DNA from: Gluconobacter roseus NBRC 3990
Lineage (GTDB): Bacteria; Pseudomonadota; Alphaproteobacteria; Acetobacterales; Acetobacteraceae
NCBI RefSeq assembly: GCF_006538885.1
Contig: NZ_BJLY01000001.1
Coordinates: 806,001-870,000 of the forward strand
Length of the DNA stretch: 64,000 nt
Direction of reading: 5' to 3'
Shown here: piece after piece, positions 54,250-63,524 of the stretch
How the letters are laid out: every line of letters begins with the position of its first letter
Numbering within the stretch: position 1 is the stretch's first letter
Notes under the pieces: model-generated
What the model was told of the DNA's origin: nothing
Database searches by the model: none
Seen by the model: the letters and a program-made list of their open reading frames with translations, nothing else
Program-made: the position numbers and the translations under genes

Positions 54250-55128
54250 TCAGGGCGTGAAGACAACTGTCCTGCTACCATTGATAATGGTCCGGCGTTC
54301 GATGTGATACCGCACAGCACGCGCCAGAACCCGGCGTTCGATATCGCGTCCTTTGCGGATCAGGTCATCGGGCGTGTCGGCATGGGAGATGCGCTCCACG
54401 TCCTGTTCGATGATCGGGCCTTCATCCAGATCGCGGGTGACGTAATGGGCGGTCGCGCCGATCAGCTTCACGCCGCGCGCAAAGGCCTGATGATAGGGAC
54501 GAGCACCCTTGAAGCCGGGCAGGAAGGAATGGTGGATGTTGATGCAATGGCCTGACAGGCTGGCAGCCATCTCATTGGACAGAACCTGCATGTAGCGCGC
54601 GAGAATGACCAGTTCGGCCCCGGTCGTGGCAAACAGATCCAGAATACGCGTTTCCTGCGCGGGCTTGGTGTCTTTTGTGACGGGAAGGTGGTGGAACGGG
54701 ATGCCGTAGAAATCCAGATCCGCAAACACCTCGCGCGGGTGGTTCGATACGATCCCGACCGGCTCGATCGGTAGTTCCCCGATGCGCCAGCGATACAGCA
54801 GATCCACCAGGCAGTGATCAAAACGCGAGACCATCAGCAGGACCTTCGGCTTCACGCTTCGGTCATGCAGCGCCCAGTCCATGCTGAACGTCTCGCCCAG
54901 AACAGCCAGTGCCTCGCGAAGCTGCTGCATGCTGGTCTGGCCATCCGTGATCTCGAAGACGATCCGCATGAAAAAGACCGTGCTGTCCCGGTCATCGAAC
55001 TGCTGGGCTTCAGTGATGTTGGCGTTCAGTTCCGCAAGCCTGCCGCTGATTGCCGCCACGATGCCCGGTCGGTTAGGGCAGGAAAGCGTCAGGACATAGG
55101 TGGTCTGCGGAACTGAAATGACCGTCAT
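54250..55128 (-). CDS. purU: Formyltetrahydrofolate deformylase
   Basis: 292 residues. An N-terminal ACT domain (about 8-90) is followed by the formyltransferase-like catalytic domain. [16 protein letters not shown] and [17 protein letters not shown] carry the Asn, His and Asp of the active site. It releases formate from 10-formyl-THF to balance one-carbon units. It lies 37 bp downstream of metH on the same strand, a sensible folate-methionine pairing. Confidence 0.95.
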   Translation of the reverse strand: MTVISVPQTTYVLTLSCPNRPGIVAAISGRLAELNANITEAQQFDDRDSTVFFMRIVFEITDGQTSMQQLREALAVLGETFSMDWALHDRSVKPKVLLMVSRFDHCLVDLLYRWRIGELPIEPVGIVSNHPREVFADLDFYGIPFHHLPVTKDTKPAQETRILDLFATTGAELVILARYMQVLSNEMAASLSGHCINIHHSFLPGFKGARPYHQAFARGVKLIGATAHYVTRDLDEGPIIEQDVERISHADTPDDLIRKGRDIERRVLARAVRYHIERRTIINGSRTVVFTP

Positions 55129-55165
55129 GGAAAGTCTTTTCTCGTCTTTTTAAAATTTACCGTCC

Positions 55166-58100
55166 TCAGACGGTGAAGTATTTTGCCCGTGGGTTCAGCA
55201 TCACGAGAGCGGATGTCGATTGCTCGGGGTGAAGCTGATAGCCGTCGGAAAGCGACACGCCGATGCGTTCGGCATCCAGCATTTTCAGGATCGGTTCCTG
55301 ATCTTCAAGCCGCGGGCAGGCGGGATAGCCGAAGGAATAGCGCGAGCCGCGATAGGACTGCGACAGCAGCTTCTCCATGTCGCGATCGTCTTCGCCGGCA
55401 AAACCCAGCTCGGCGCGGATGCGCTTGTGGGTATATTCCGCCATGGCTTCCGCCATCTCGACCGACAGGCCGTGCAGGTACAGATAGTCCTGATAACGGT
55501 TTTCCTCGAACCACACCCGTGCCAGATCGGACGCCTTTTGCCCGACTGTCACGACCTGCAGTCCGACCACATCGCGGGTATCATCGCTGATGTCGCGGAC
55601 GAAATCGGCGATGCACTCGCCGTCATCCTTGGGCTGACGCGGCATGGTGAAACGCGCGGCTTCCGTCTTACCGTCCTCTTCGAAGAGTACGAGATCGTTC
55701 CCGTCGCCTGCGGCCTTCCAATATCCATAGATTGCCTGCGGCCGGATGATGTCCTGCTCCGCAGTCAGCGCCAGCATGCGTTTCAGCACGGGGCGGAGTT
55801 CGGTCTTGGCGTATTCCATGAACTCGTCGAGCGAGCGGCCCTGTTTCCGGAAGCCCCACTGGAACTGGTACAGCGAGCGCTCATTGAGGAACGGCAGAAC
55901 CGCATTTGGCGTCGCTTCGAGCACACGTCCACCCCAGAAAGGTGGTGTAATGACCGGCTCGGAGCCTGAAATCCGCTCACGCCGGGCCTTGGCGGCCTCG
56001 CGATCCACGACGCCAAAGCCGCGTGTTTCTGCGATTTCCGGAGCGCGCGCCGTCTTGCGGCTCGCCTGGCTGGCCCGGCGCGTCTGGATCGCGCCAAGAT
56101 AGGAATCGAGCTCCTTGTTGGCGATCTTGTCCATCAGGCCCAGACCGTCGAACGCATCACGCGCATAGGCCACGCGCCCCGGCTCACCAGCGCCATAGGA
56201 GCGGGCACATTCTTCCTCGACGTAATTCCGGGTGAGGGCCGCACCACCGAGAATGACCGGAACGTCAAAGCCCTGACGGTGCATTTCCTCAAGGTTTTCG
56301 CGCATGATGACCGTGGACTTCACCAGAAGCCCGGACATGCCGAGCGCGTCCGCCTTGTGTTCCTTCACGGCCGCGATCATGTCCGCGAGAGGCACCTTGA
56401 TGCCCAGATTGATGACCTGATAGCCGTTATTGGTCAGGATGATGTCCACGAGGTTCTTGCCGATATCGTGCACGTCGCCCTTGACTGTGGCGAGCACCAT
56501 CGTGCCGCGGTGCTGGCCTTCCACGCGCTCCATGTGCGGCTCAAGCCATGCCACGGCAGTCTTCATCGTCTCGGCGGATTGCAGCACGAACGGAAGCTGC
56601 ATCTTGCCCGAACCGAACAGCTCGCCGACGACCTTCATGCCATCGAGCAGGACGTTGTTGATGATGTCGAGCGGCGGCATTTCCGCCATCGCGTCTTCCA
56701 GATCCTGCTCGATGCCCTTGCGGTCACCGTCCACGATCCGGTCCTTCAGCCGCTCCGCCGGGGTCTCTGCTCGGCGCTTCTTGACGGCATCGGCGGCTTT
56801 ACGGCCCGCAAACAGTTCCAGCAGCTTCTGAAGCGGATCGTAGTCCTCGGTGCGGCGGTCGAAAATCAGGTCTTCCGCGACCTTGACCTCTTCCGGGGCA
56901 ATCAGATGCAGCGGGCGGATCTTGGAGACATGCACGATCGCACCCGTCATGCCAGCCTTGACCGCATGATCCAGGAATACCGAGTTCAGCACCGCACGCG
57001 CGGCCGGGTTCAGGCCGAAGGAGATGTTCGACAGGCCGAGGATGATCTGGATATCCGGGAACTTGTCGCGGATCAGCTTGATGCCCTCAAGCGTCCACTG
57101 GCCGAGCTTGCGATCGTCTTCAACACCTGTAGCGATGGTGAAGGTCAGCGGATCGATCATCAGGTCGGACTGCGGCAGTCCGTACTGGTTGCACGCGAAA
57201 TCCACCAGACGTTCGGCAATGCGCAGCTTGTCCTGCGGCTCCTTCGCCATGCCGACTTCATCGATCGTCAGCGCAATCATGGCGGCGCCGAACTTACGGG
57301 CCAGCTTCATGCGGTCATGGGCCTGCTGCTCGCCATCCTCGAAGTTGATCGAGTTGATGATGGGCTTGCCGCCATGCAGTTTCAGTGCGGCTTCAATGAC
57401 CGGCGTTTCCGTGGAATCGATCACCAGCGGCGCATTCACGGAGGACGTGAAACGCGTGACGACCTCGTTCATTTCGCGAACTTCATCACGCCCCACGAAG
57501 GCCGTGCAGATATCGAGCGCGTTGGAACCTTCGGCGGCCTGTTCACGCCCGATAGCGACACAGCCGTCCCAGTCATTGGCTTCCTGAAGCTCGCGCCATT
57601 TCTTGGAGCCGTTGGCGTTGCAGCGCTCGCCGATGGAGAAATAGCTGTTTTCCTGACGCAGCGGCGTCTGGGTGTAGAGGCTGGAGACCGATGGCATCCA
57701 GATTGTGCTGCGCTTGACCGGGGCAGGGCGGAGCTTCGTGCCGCCAAGGCGACGCAGCATGCCATCGAGAGCCTGGATATGCGGTGTGGACGTGCCACAG
57801 CAGCCACCAATGAGGTTCAGCCCGTCTTCCTTGACGAAGCGTTCCATCCAGACAGCCATTTCCTCAGGGCTGAGCGGATAGACGGTCTTGCCGTCCACAA
57901 GCTCGGGCAGGCCGGCATTGGGCTGCATGGAAATGAAACCGGGCCAGTTCTCTGACAGCCAGCGGACATGCTCGCCCATTTCCTGCGGACCAGTGGCGCA
58001 GTTCAGGCCGAGCGAGGGAACGTCCAGCGCCTGAACGGTTGTGGCGGCGGCGGCGATATCGGGGCCGACCAGTAGTGTGCCAGTGGTTTCGACCGTCACC

Positions 58101-58672
58101 TGCACGAAGATCGGCGCATCCGAACCGAGTTCGATCCGCGCAATCTTGGCGGCATTCACGGCGGCCTTGATCTGGAGCGTGTCCTGACACGTCTCGATCA
58201 GGAACCCGTCAACGCCGCCATCGATCAGGCCACGGCACTGTTCGACCAGACCGGCTTCCAGATCGTCATAGGCAATATTGCCCAGCGTCGGCAGTTTCGT
58301 GCCCGGACCAATGGAGCCCATGACATAGCGGTGCCGCCCGTCCGAAAACGTCTCGGCGGCCTCGCGGGCCAGTGTCGCGGCCGTACGATTGATTTCGCGC
58401 GTGCGGTCCTGAAGCCCGAACTCCGCCAGGGTAACGATGGAGCCGCCGAATGTGTTCGTCTCCACCATGTCCGCCCCGGCTTCGAAATAGCCGCGATGGA
58501 TTTCACGGACGAGTTCCGGGCGCGAGAGGTTCAGGATTTCGGTGCAGTTTTCCTGCCCCCAGTAATCGCGCTCGACTTCCAGATCCAGCATCTGCACGCG
58601 CGATCCCATGCCGCCGTCACACAGCAGGACCTGATCGGCGAGGGCGTCAAGCAGATGGGGACGTGAGGACAT
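55166..58672 (-). CDS. metH: Cobalamin-dependent methionine synthase
   Basis: 1168 residues, full length. The homocysteine domain has GGCCGTSTPHI (near residue 292), followed by the pterin-binding domain. Next come the cap and cobalamin domains with VKGDVHDIGKN (axial His near 730), then the SAM activation domain at the C-terminus (SFGYPACPRLEDQ). It transfers methyl from 5-methyl-THF to homocysteine through B12. I checked the 174-bp leader by eye for SAM, SAH and cobalamin riboswitches and saw no convincing one. Confidence 0.97.
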   Translation of the reverse strand: MSSRPHLLDALADQVLLCDGGMGSRVQMLDLEVERDYWGQENCTEILNLSRPELVREIHRGYFEAGADMVETNTFGGSIVTLAEFGLQDRTREINRTAATLAREAAETFSDGRHRYVMGSIGPGTKLPTLGNIAYDDLEAGLVEQCRGLIDGGVDGFLIETCQDTLQIKAAVNAAKIARIELGSDAPIFVQVTVETTGTLLVGPDIAAAATTVQALDVPSLGLNCATGPQEMGEHVRWLSENWPGFISMQPNAGLPELVDGKTVYPLSPEEMAVWMERFVKEDGLNLIGGCCGTSTPHIQALDGMLRRLGGTKLRPAPVKRSTIWMPSVSSLYTQTPLRQENSYFSIGERCNANGSKKWRELQEANDWDGCVAIGREQAAEGSNALDICTAFVGRDEVREMNEVVTRFTSSVNAPLVIDSTETPVIEAALKLHGGKPIINSINFEDGEQQAHDRMKLARKFGAAMIALTIDEVGMAKEPQDKLRIAERLVDFACNQYGLPQSDLMIDPLTFTIATGVEDDRKLGQWTLEGIKLIRDKFPDIQIILGLSNISFGLNPAARAVLNSVFLDHAVKAGMTGAIVHVSKIRPLHLIAPEEVKVAEDLIFDRRTEDYDPLQKLLELFAGRKAADAVKKRRAETPAERLKDRIVDGDRKGIEQDLEDAMAEMPPLDIINNVLLDGMKVVGELFGSGKMQLPFVLQSAETMKTAVAWLEPHMERVEGQHRGTMVLATVKGDVHDIGKNLVDIILTNNGYQVINLGIKVPLADMIAAVKEHKADALGMSGLLVKSTVIMRENLEEMHRQGFDVPVILGGAALTRNYVEEECARSYGAGEPGRVAYARDAFDGLGLMDKIANKELDSYLGAIQTRRASQASRKTARAPEIAETRGFGVVDREAAKARRERISGSEPVITPPFWGGRVLEATPNAVLPFLNERSLYQFQWGFRKQGRSLDEFMEYAKTELRPVLKRMLALTAEQDIIRPQAIYGYWKAAGDGNDLVLFEEDGKTEAARFTMPRQPKDDGECIADFVRDISDDTRDVVGLQVVTVGQKASDLARVWFEENRYQDYLYLHGLSVEMAEAMAEYTHKRIRAELGFAGEDDRDMEKLLSQSYRGSRYSFGYPACPRLEDQEPILKMLDAERIGVSLSDGYQLHPEQSTSALVMLNPRAKYFTV

Positions 58673-58846
58673 GGGCAGGCTGCTCTGTAGTTAGGATGAC
58701 TGGGAATGGATATGGGAGCCGCGATCGGGCTTGCGCCTCTATACACGGTCAGGGACAGGAGGGTGTAGCAAAACGGTTCTGCTCCGGCAAAGAGGCAACA
58801 CCATAAAATGCTGTTCGCTGCGGTCGGTCCTGCTACAGGGAATGGC

Positions 58847-59218
58847 ATGACGTCCTCCCGCAATTCCCTGATACCCCTGACCGTTCTGTCTGACCAGGCG
58901 CTCTGGCCGGAAGAACGCAGACGTCAGGCCCTGCTGATCGGTGTTCCGGACCCTGAAGGAGGGTGGGGAGATGTGGCGGATATTCCGGCCCCGTCGCCCT
59001 TCATGAACCGTCATGCGGCGGGCTGCCTGTGCTGCACACGAGATCCCGTGGCCATGGTGCTTGCAGAGGTTTTTCAGGATCGCGTCCTGGGAAAGCGTCC
59101 GCTTTTCAGGGAAGTGGCGGTATCCGTCGCATCGAAAGACCGCGTGGCAGTCCGGCAACAGCTTGAAAATGATGTGCTGGTCCGTGCCCGCTACAGACTT
59201 GTGCCTGAAGGCGTATAA
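58847..59218 (+). CDS. Small CxCC protein resembling the metal motif of CobW-type chaperones
   Basis: 123 residues from the ATG at 58847 (AGGGA upstream). The notable block HAAGCLCCTRDPVAMVLAEVF matches the GCxCC motif of CobW/COG0523 metal chaperones plus the helix after it. It lacks their Walker A and the rest of the GTPase, so it is a minimal or truncated relative. It is divergent from metH, an enzyme that needs both cobalamin and zinc, which may or may not be meaningful. Confidence 0.6.
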   Translation: MTSSRNSLIPLTVLSDQALWPEERRRQALLIGVPDPEGGWGDVADIPAPSPFMNRHAAGCLCCTRDPVAMVLAEVFQDRVLGKRPLFREVAVSVASKDRVAVRQQLENDVLVRARYRLVPEGV

Positions 59219-59288
59219 TCCTTCGTTGCTGGAAGGGTTTTGCAGTTCGGGTCTATGCTCCTGCGGGACTTCGGGATAACTGGACGGC

Positions 59289-59918
59289 ATGACGACAGAC
59301 GCAGAACAGGACGGGCCGCTCCGGCAACGCAAGAAGGACCGCACCCATGCCGCGCTGGTGCGTGAGGCCATGCGTCTGTTCTCGACATATGGATATGAGG
59401 AAACATCCGTCGACGAGATCGCCGAGGCTGCGCAGATTTCACGCCGGACACTGTTCCGCTATTTTCCGGGCAAGGCGGACATCATTCTCGCCTGGACCGG
59501 CGGGGTCACCACGATCCTGACCGATGCCATTCGGGCCGTACCGCTGGATGTTCCGTTGCAGGATGCCGTTCTGGCCGGGCTGCTACCGGTCGTGGCCTGC
59601 TATTCTTCCGACCGGATGGACGCCTATGCGGTTGTCAGGCTTGTGGAGCAGACGCCCGCGCTGCGCGACATGGCGTTGCGTCGCTATTCCGAATGGGAGG
59701 AGACGCTGGCCTCCCTCCTGATCGCCCGGCTGCCCGCAACCGAAATGCCGTCTCTCGTGGCTCGTCTGCTGGCCCGGACGGCGATTGCGACGTTCCGGAC
59801 CGCGCTGGACGAATGGATGAAGACAGAGGGGAAATCCGATCTGGAAGTCATCCTGCGCCGGACGTTCACGCTCCAGCCCCTGCTATGGCAGGACGACTTC
59901 CCCCTAAGTTCAGGCTAG
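59289..59918 (+). CDS. TetR-family transcriptional regulator
   Basis: 209 residues. The N-terminal helix-turn-helix is MRLFSTYGYEETSVDEIAEA followed by ISRRTLFRYFPGKADI, the Phe-rich subgroup. The C-terminal ligand domain is all helical (about 75-200) with no informative motif. It is convergent with a TonB receptor whose promoter region carries a TetR-like palindrome. Confidence 0.88.
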   Translation: MTTDAEQDGPLRQRKKDRTHAALVREAMRLFSTYGYEETSVDEIAEAAQISRRTLFRYFPGKADIILAWTGGVTTILTDAIRAVPLDVPLQDAVLAGLLPVVACYSSDRMDAYAVVRLVEQTPALRDMALRRYSEWEETLASLLIARLPATEMPSLVARLLARTAIATFRTALDEWMKTEGKSDLEVILRRTFTLQPLLWQDDFPLSSG

Positions 59919-59927
59919 AAGTTCGGG

Positions 59928-59949
59928 CTGGACCTCCTCAGAGGTCCAG
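59928..59949 (+). terminator. Hairpin at the convergent ends of the TetR and TonB receptor genes
   Basis: CTGGACCTC (59928-59936) and GAGGTCCAG (59941-59949) form an exact 9-bp stem with a 4-nt loop. It overlaps the receptor's stop codon. There is no T tract. Confidence 0.5.
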
Positions 59950-62145
59950 TTCGATGCTGAAGTGATAGGTGCGCGGCAGACCGGCAACGGCCGAGTTCGT
60001 AGCTGAACTGACGCCGTTGATGCTCGACGGATAGACGGACGCCCAGTAGCTCTGGTTCGTCACGTTGTTCACCCCGAAACGGAACACCAGCGGCTGTCCG
60101 TAAGCATGGGTCGCGTAACGCGCGCCCAGATCCAGCGTGACATAGGACGGCGCGAAGGTCGTGTTGTACACGTTGGCGGCGCGACGGCCCATGTAATGGA
60201 CATTCGCATTGACGGCAGCGCCCTTGAGGAACGGCAGGCGGTAATCCAGCAGCGCGTTCGCCATCAGCGGCGGCACGCCCACGACCTGTTTGTTGGCCGT
60301 CAGTGACGATCCCGTACCCAGCATCTGCGCATCCAGCCAAGTCATGCCGCCGAGGAAGGTCAGGTCGTCAGTGATGTTGCCGGAAGCCTGGAACTCGACA
60401 CCGTAGTTCCGCTGCAGGCCGTAATTGGCGTAGACATTGGTGACGGGGTCCGTGAAGCCGTAGGGACGCGCCATGCGGAAGCCGGCGATGTTCACCTGCA
60501 TCCGCTTGGCGATCAGGATCTTGTAGCCAACCTCGTATTCTTCCGAACGCAGCGGCGCCGTGACTTCGTTCATATTAACCGCCCCGGCAGGTGCGATGGT
60601 ACCGGCCTGCAGCGACTTGCCCCAGGTGAAATAGATGGTCTGGTTGTCGGTCGGCTTGTACAGCAGGCTCGTCATCGGGCTGAACGCGGCCGAACGGCTG
60701 TAGCTCGAGGTCTTGGTGCCCGTCTTGGCATAGTTGTTCGTGCTCAGCCAGCTCCAGGCGAGGGAGCCCATGATCGACCAGTGTTTTCCAAGCGAAATGG
60801 TATCGCCGGCAAGAAGCGACTGGTTCATCGTATCGGCGGATTTGTAGCGGCCGGAATAATAGGGCTGCACGCTTGAGAAGCTCTTGGGATGGCCGATCGT
60901 GGCCTCACCCAGCGTCAGGGTGCCGGTGGAGGAGGTGGGGTTGTAGTTCCCCATCACGTAGCCGTTCGTGCCGAGCTCGATCTGGTGGCGCAGGGGACCA
61001 GTGCGGAATTTGCCGTTCAGGTAGGCCATATTGCTGCCGGCCACGAAGTCATTGGCCGTGAGGGCCGCGGAGATCGTCTGCTTATAGAGGCCGGCGGAAT
61101 TGAGAAGCTGGTTGGACGTGCTGAAGACGTTACGGGCCGCGTTCTGCCACAGACCACCGAGCTTGAGGCTCCAGTTGTCGTTGAAGTTATGGATGATCTT
61201 GGCCATGGCCGTATCGGTTTCCATGTTATAGCCCGCCTGTGGCTGGCCATAACCCTTCTGGCTGAGATCCGGCGCTTGGGGCAGCTGGATCGCGGTGCTG
61301 TAAGCGAAGCCGCCCGGAAATCCACGCTCGGCATAGGTGTACTGGCTGGCATCAAGCTGGATGACGGTTTTGGGCGAAAGGTGGATGTCGAAATCGCCGC
61401 TGACGAGATCACGCCGCAGATGCGAGCCCTCGACATAGCCTTCGCCATTCTGGTTCAGCAGGTTCAGGCGATACCCGAACCAGCCGTTCCGGCCCACGCG
61501 GCCGGAGACATCCGCACTTTCCAGCGGTGAGCCGATGGAGTCTGTCCCGACGACCAGCCGCTCGGTCATGCGGTCCGTCGGGCGCTTGAGCGTGAAATCG
61601 AACGTACCGGCCGGGTTTTGCGGCCCGTAAAGCGCGCCTGCCAGACCGTTCAGGACTTGCATGCTGTCGAACTGCTCGGCTGCATACGGCGTGGTGATGA
61701 CCATGTTCAACCCGTCCATACGGGTGTTGGAAATCACATCGCCTTCAAAGCCGCGGGACTGCGGACGGCTGGTATTCGGATCACCGCGCATTTCGAGCTG
61801 TGCGGAGGGCACATAGGCCACGAGATCGTTGATGTTACGCGCCTGCTGGTTCACCAGAACATCATGCGGCACGACCATGATCGACATGGGCGTATCGAGG
61901 ACGGAGCGTGTCCCGAGTGGGCCAAGGGCCACGTCCTTGGTCCGGTAATCCGCAGCCGTGCCGGAGCCGTTGCGGCTGTGAACCGTGATGGTCTCGGCTT
62001 TTGGCGCTGCCGGTTTTGCCTTCGTGGCGGCCTTGCTGGCCGCAGCTTTCGTATCGGAAACGGGTTGTGTTTCTGCCGCAAACGCTGGCATACTGCTGAG
62101 AACAGATCCGGAGAGAAGACAAAGCAGCAGGCGTGCGGATTTCAT
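59938..62145 (-). CDS. TonB-dependent siderophore-type receptor
   Basis: 735 residues. Signal peptide ends near AFAAE. A Lys/Ala-rich linker is followed by a plug (SVLDTPMSIMVVPHDVL, FEGDVISNTRMDGLN, LNGLAGALYGPQNPAGTFDF) and a 22-strand barrel ending in YHFSIELDL, a typical Omp-insertion signature. The layout is that of TonB-siderophore receptors, so ferric-siderophore uptake is the first guess. No iron-responsive element was identified; a 15-bp palindrome precedes the gene. Confidence 0.9.
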   Translation of the reverse strand: MKSARLLLCLLSGSVLSSMPAFAAETQPVSDTKAAASKAATKAKPAAPKAETITVHSRNGSGTAADYRTKDVALGPLGTRSVLDTPMSIMVVPHDVLVNQQARNINDLVAYVPSAQLEMRGDPNTSRPQSRGFEGDVISNTRMDGLNMVITTPYAAEQFDSMQVLNGLAGALYGPQNPAGTFDFTLKRPTDRMTERLVVGTDSIGSPLESADVSGRVGRNGWFGYRLNLLNQNGEGYVEGSHLRRDLVSGDFDIHLSPKTVIQLDASQYTYAERGFPGGFAYSTAIQLPQAPDLSQKGYGQPQAGYNMETDTAMAKIIHNFNDNWSLKLGGLWQNAARNVFSTSNQLLNSAGLYKQTISAALTANDFVAGSNMAYLNGKFRTGPLRHQIELGTNGYVMGNYNPTSSTGTLTLGEATIGHPKSFSSVQPYYSGRYKSADTMNQSLLAGDTISLGKHWSIMGSLAWSWLSTNNYAKTGTKTSSYSRSAAFSPMTSLLYKPTDNQTIYFTWGKSLQAGTIAPAGAVNMNEVTAPLRSEEYEVGYKILIAKRMQVNIAGFRMARPYGFTDPVTNVYANYGLQRNYGVEFQASGNITDDLTFLGGMTWLDAQMLGTGSSLTANKQVVGVPPLMANALLDYRLPFLKGAAVNANVHYMGRRAANVYNTTFAPSYVTLDLGARYATHAYGQPLVFRFGVNNVTNQSYWASVYPSSINGVSSATNSAVAGLPRTYHFSIELDL

Positions 62146-62197
62146 AGGTGATCCTGATCGGTACGTGTCGTGAAGCTGGTCTCTCCTCTCTACATTA

Positions 62198-62212
62198 TGA
62201 CACCCAGTGTCA
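62198..62212. promoter_or_regulatory. Palindromic operator candidate upstream of the TonB receptor
   Basis: TGACACCCAGTGTCA: exact 6-bp arms with a 3-bp centre, 53 bp before the receptor start. On the minus strand it overlaps a perfect TTGACA. The shape fits a TetR-family site, and a TetR gene lies on the other side of the receptor. Confidence 0.7.
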
Positions 62213-62300
62213 AAATGATTCGTCCGCTTCAGTGCTGCTTACGCTGTGATTGAGCCATGGCTGTTTCCTGAAAGACACAGCTGTGCCCATCAGGCCCAGA

Positions 62301-62855
62301 TCAGCGACTGGTGTCGATCTGGTCGACGATCGTCAGCACGTCCTGCCAGTTATTGGTGCGCGGGGTCCAGGTTTCCGACATGTTGTGCGGGGCGGTAAAT
62401 AACACGCCCTGACCCCGAAAACGCCTGAAATGCCGCAGATTGTCGTCGATCATCACATCGGCGGCCAGAATGCTCTTGTCGCCGCAGAAAACGATGTCCA
62501 AGGGCGAAATGCAGGGGAAATGCTCCCGCAGCCAGGCAAACTTCGGGGCACAGGAAGCCGGATATTCCATGGCTGCTGTCGTGATGAAGACCTCACAGGT
62601 CTCGCACAGGGCGGAAATCGCTTCCTGCGCGCCGGGCATGACATCAAGGTTCGCAAAGAAGTCCCCCTGATGCAGCATGGCTTCCATGGCGGCATAATCT
62701 TCGGGCGAGACGAGATCCCGGAAACGCTGCCCCTGCAGTTCAGCATCCGTCCATTCATAGCCGTAGGTTTTACGAAACCAGACACGCTGGGCGGAGAATG
62801 CATCCGCAAGGACTTCATCCATATCGACAGCAAGGCGCAGGCGGGACGGGGGCAT
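62301..62855 (-). CDS. 5'(3')-deoxyribonucleotidase (NT5C type)
   Basis: 184 residues from the ATG at 62855 (CGGAG upstream). It is a HAD-fold phosphatase: VDMDEVLAD is the nucleophile motif, FITTAAMEYP motif II and DVMIDDNLRHFRRF motif IV. NT5C-type enzymes dephosphorylate pyrimidine deoxynucleotides. It stands alone between a TonB receptor and the KGG gene. Confidence 0.85.
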   Translation of the reverse strand: MPPSRLRLAVDMDEVLADAFSAQRVWFRKTYGYEWTDAELQGQRFRDLVSPEDYAAMEAMLHQGDFFANLDVMPGAQEAISALCETCEVFITTAAMEYPASCAPKFAWLREHFPCISPLDIVFCGDKSILAADVMIDDNLRHFRRFRGQGVLFTAPHNMSETWTPRTNNWQDVLTIVDQIDTSR

Positions 62856-63152
62856 GGGTGGCTCCGGCAACTGGGACAGGACCAGAACTCTTGTCCCGAT
62901 GTTCCTGCAGGGCAAGCGAAAAGATGTCTGCAAGATTGAGGGAAGAATAGTTCTTTCATGAAAGATTTATTGTTCCGATTATTCAAGTATTTCAAATATG
63001 TCATTCCATAAATAAAACACTTTACTTAAAGTAAAATATTCTTGTTCTGTATTTCAGCAACTGTAAGCATTGGGTTCTGTTTTCCGCTCGTCCGGTTCAG
63101 AGCTTCTTTCCCGCGAAGAGGACGCGCCGGCACCTGTAGAAGGAAAACCATC

Positions 63153-63422
63153 ATGTTTCTTAAATATGAAGAGAATTTCCGTACTGTTTTCGCCGCCAAC
63201 GGCTCCGGCAGTGGCAACTCTGGCAACTTTTCGCAGGATCGCGAAAGGGCCTCGGAAGCTGGTCGCAAGGGCGGCGAGCACAGTCATGGCGGTCACTCCA
63301 CCAAGGAGACCTCCAAGTCGTCCTCTTCAGGGGGAGAGCACTCTACCCGTGGCTTTGCCAAGGACCCGCAGAAAGCGTCCGAAGCTGGCCGCAAAGGTGG
63401 ACAGGCTTCCCACAAGTCCTGA
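63153..63422 (+). CDS. KGG-repeat general stress protein
   Basis: 89 residues from the ATG at 63153 (AAGGA upstream). Two KGG repeats (ASEAGRKGGEHSHGG and ASEAGRKGGQASHKS) sit in a hydrophilic, Gly/Ser/Lys-rich chain, as in GsiB/con-10-like hydrophilins that protect cells during drying or starvation. Likely disordered and cytoplasmic. The 297-bp region before it is AT-rich and probably holds its promoter; I see no ORF there. Confidence 0.85.
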   Translation: MFLKYEENFRTVFAANGSGSGNSGNFSQDRERASEAGRKGGEHSHGGHSTKETSKSSSSGGEHSTRGFAKDPQKASEAGRKGGQASHKS

Positions 63423-63472
63423 ACCGGCCTGCGCGCAGGCAGGAGACAATCCTTTCTGCGCGACTGCTGTTG

Positions 63473-63507
63473 CAAAACCTGCCGAGGGCTATCCCCGGCA
63501 GGTTTTG
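63473..63507. terminator. Perfect 12-bp hairpin between convergent genes
   Basis: CAAAACCTGCCG (63473-63484) pairs exactly with CGGCAGGTTTTG (63496-63507). The T and A runs lie in the stem ends, so it can terminate both the KGG gene and the efflux gene. Confidence 0.75.
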
Positions 63508-63524
63508 TGCGTTGGAGCAGAGCG

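Noticed and set aside
56279-57955. 558-codon open frame on the plus strand
   Set aside because: Antisense to metH; no domain, and the sense gene is complete.
58673-58846. Possible SAM, SAH or cobalamin riboswitch before metH
   Set aside because: The leader was compared by eye with the conserved cores and no convincing match was found. A covariance-model search would decide.
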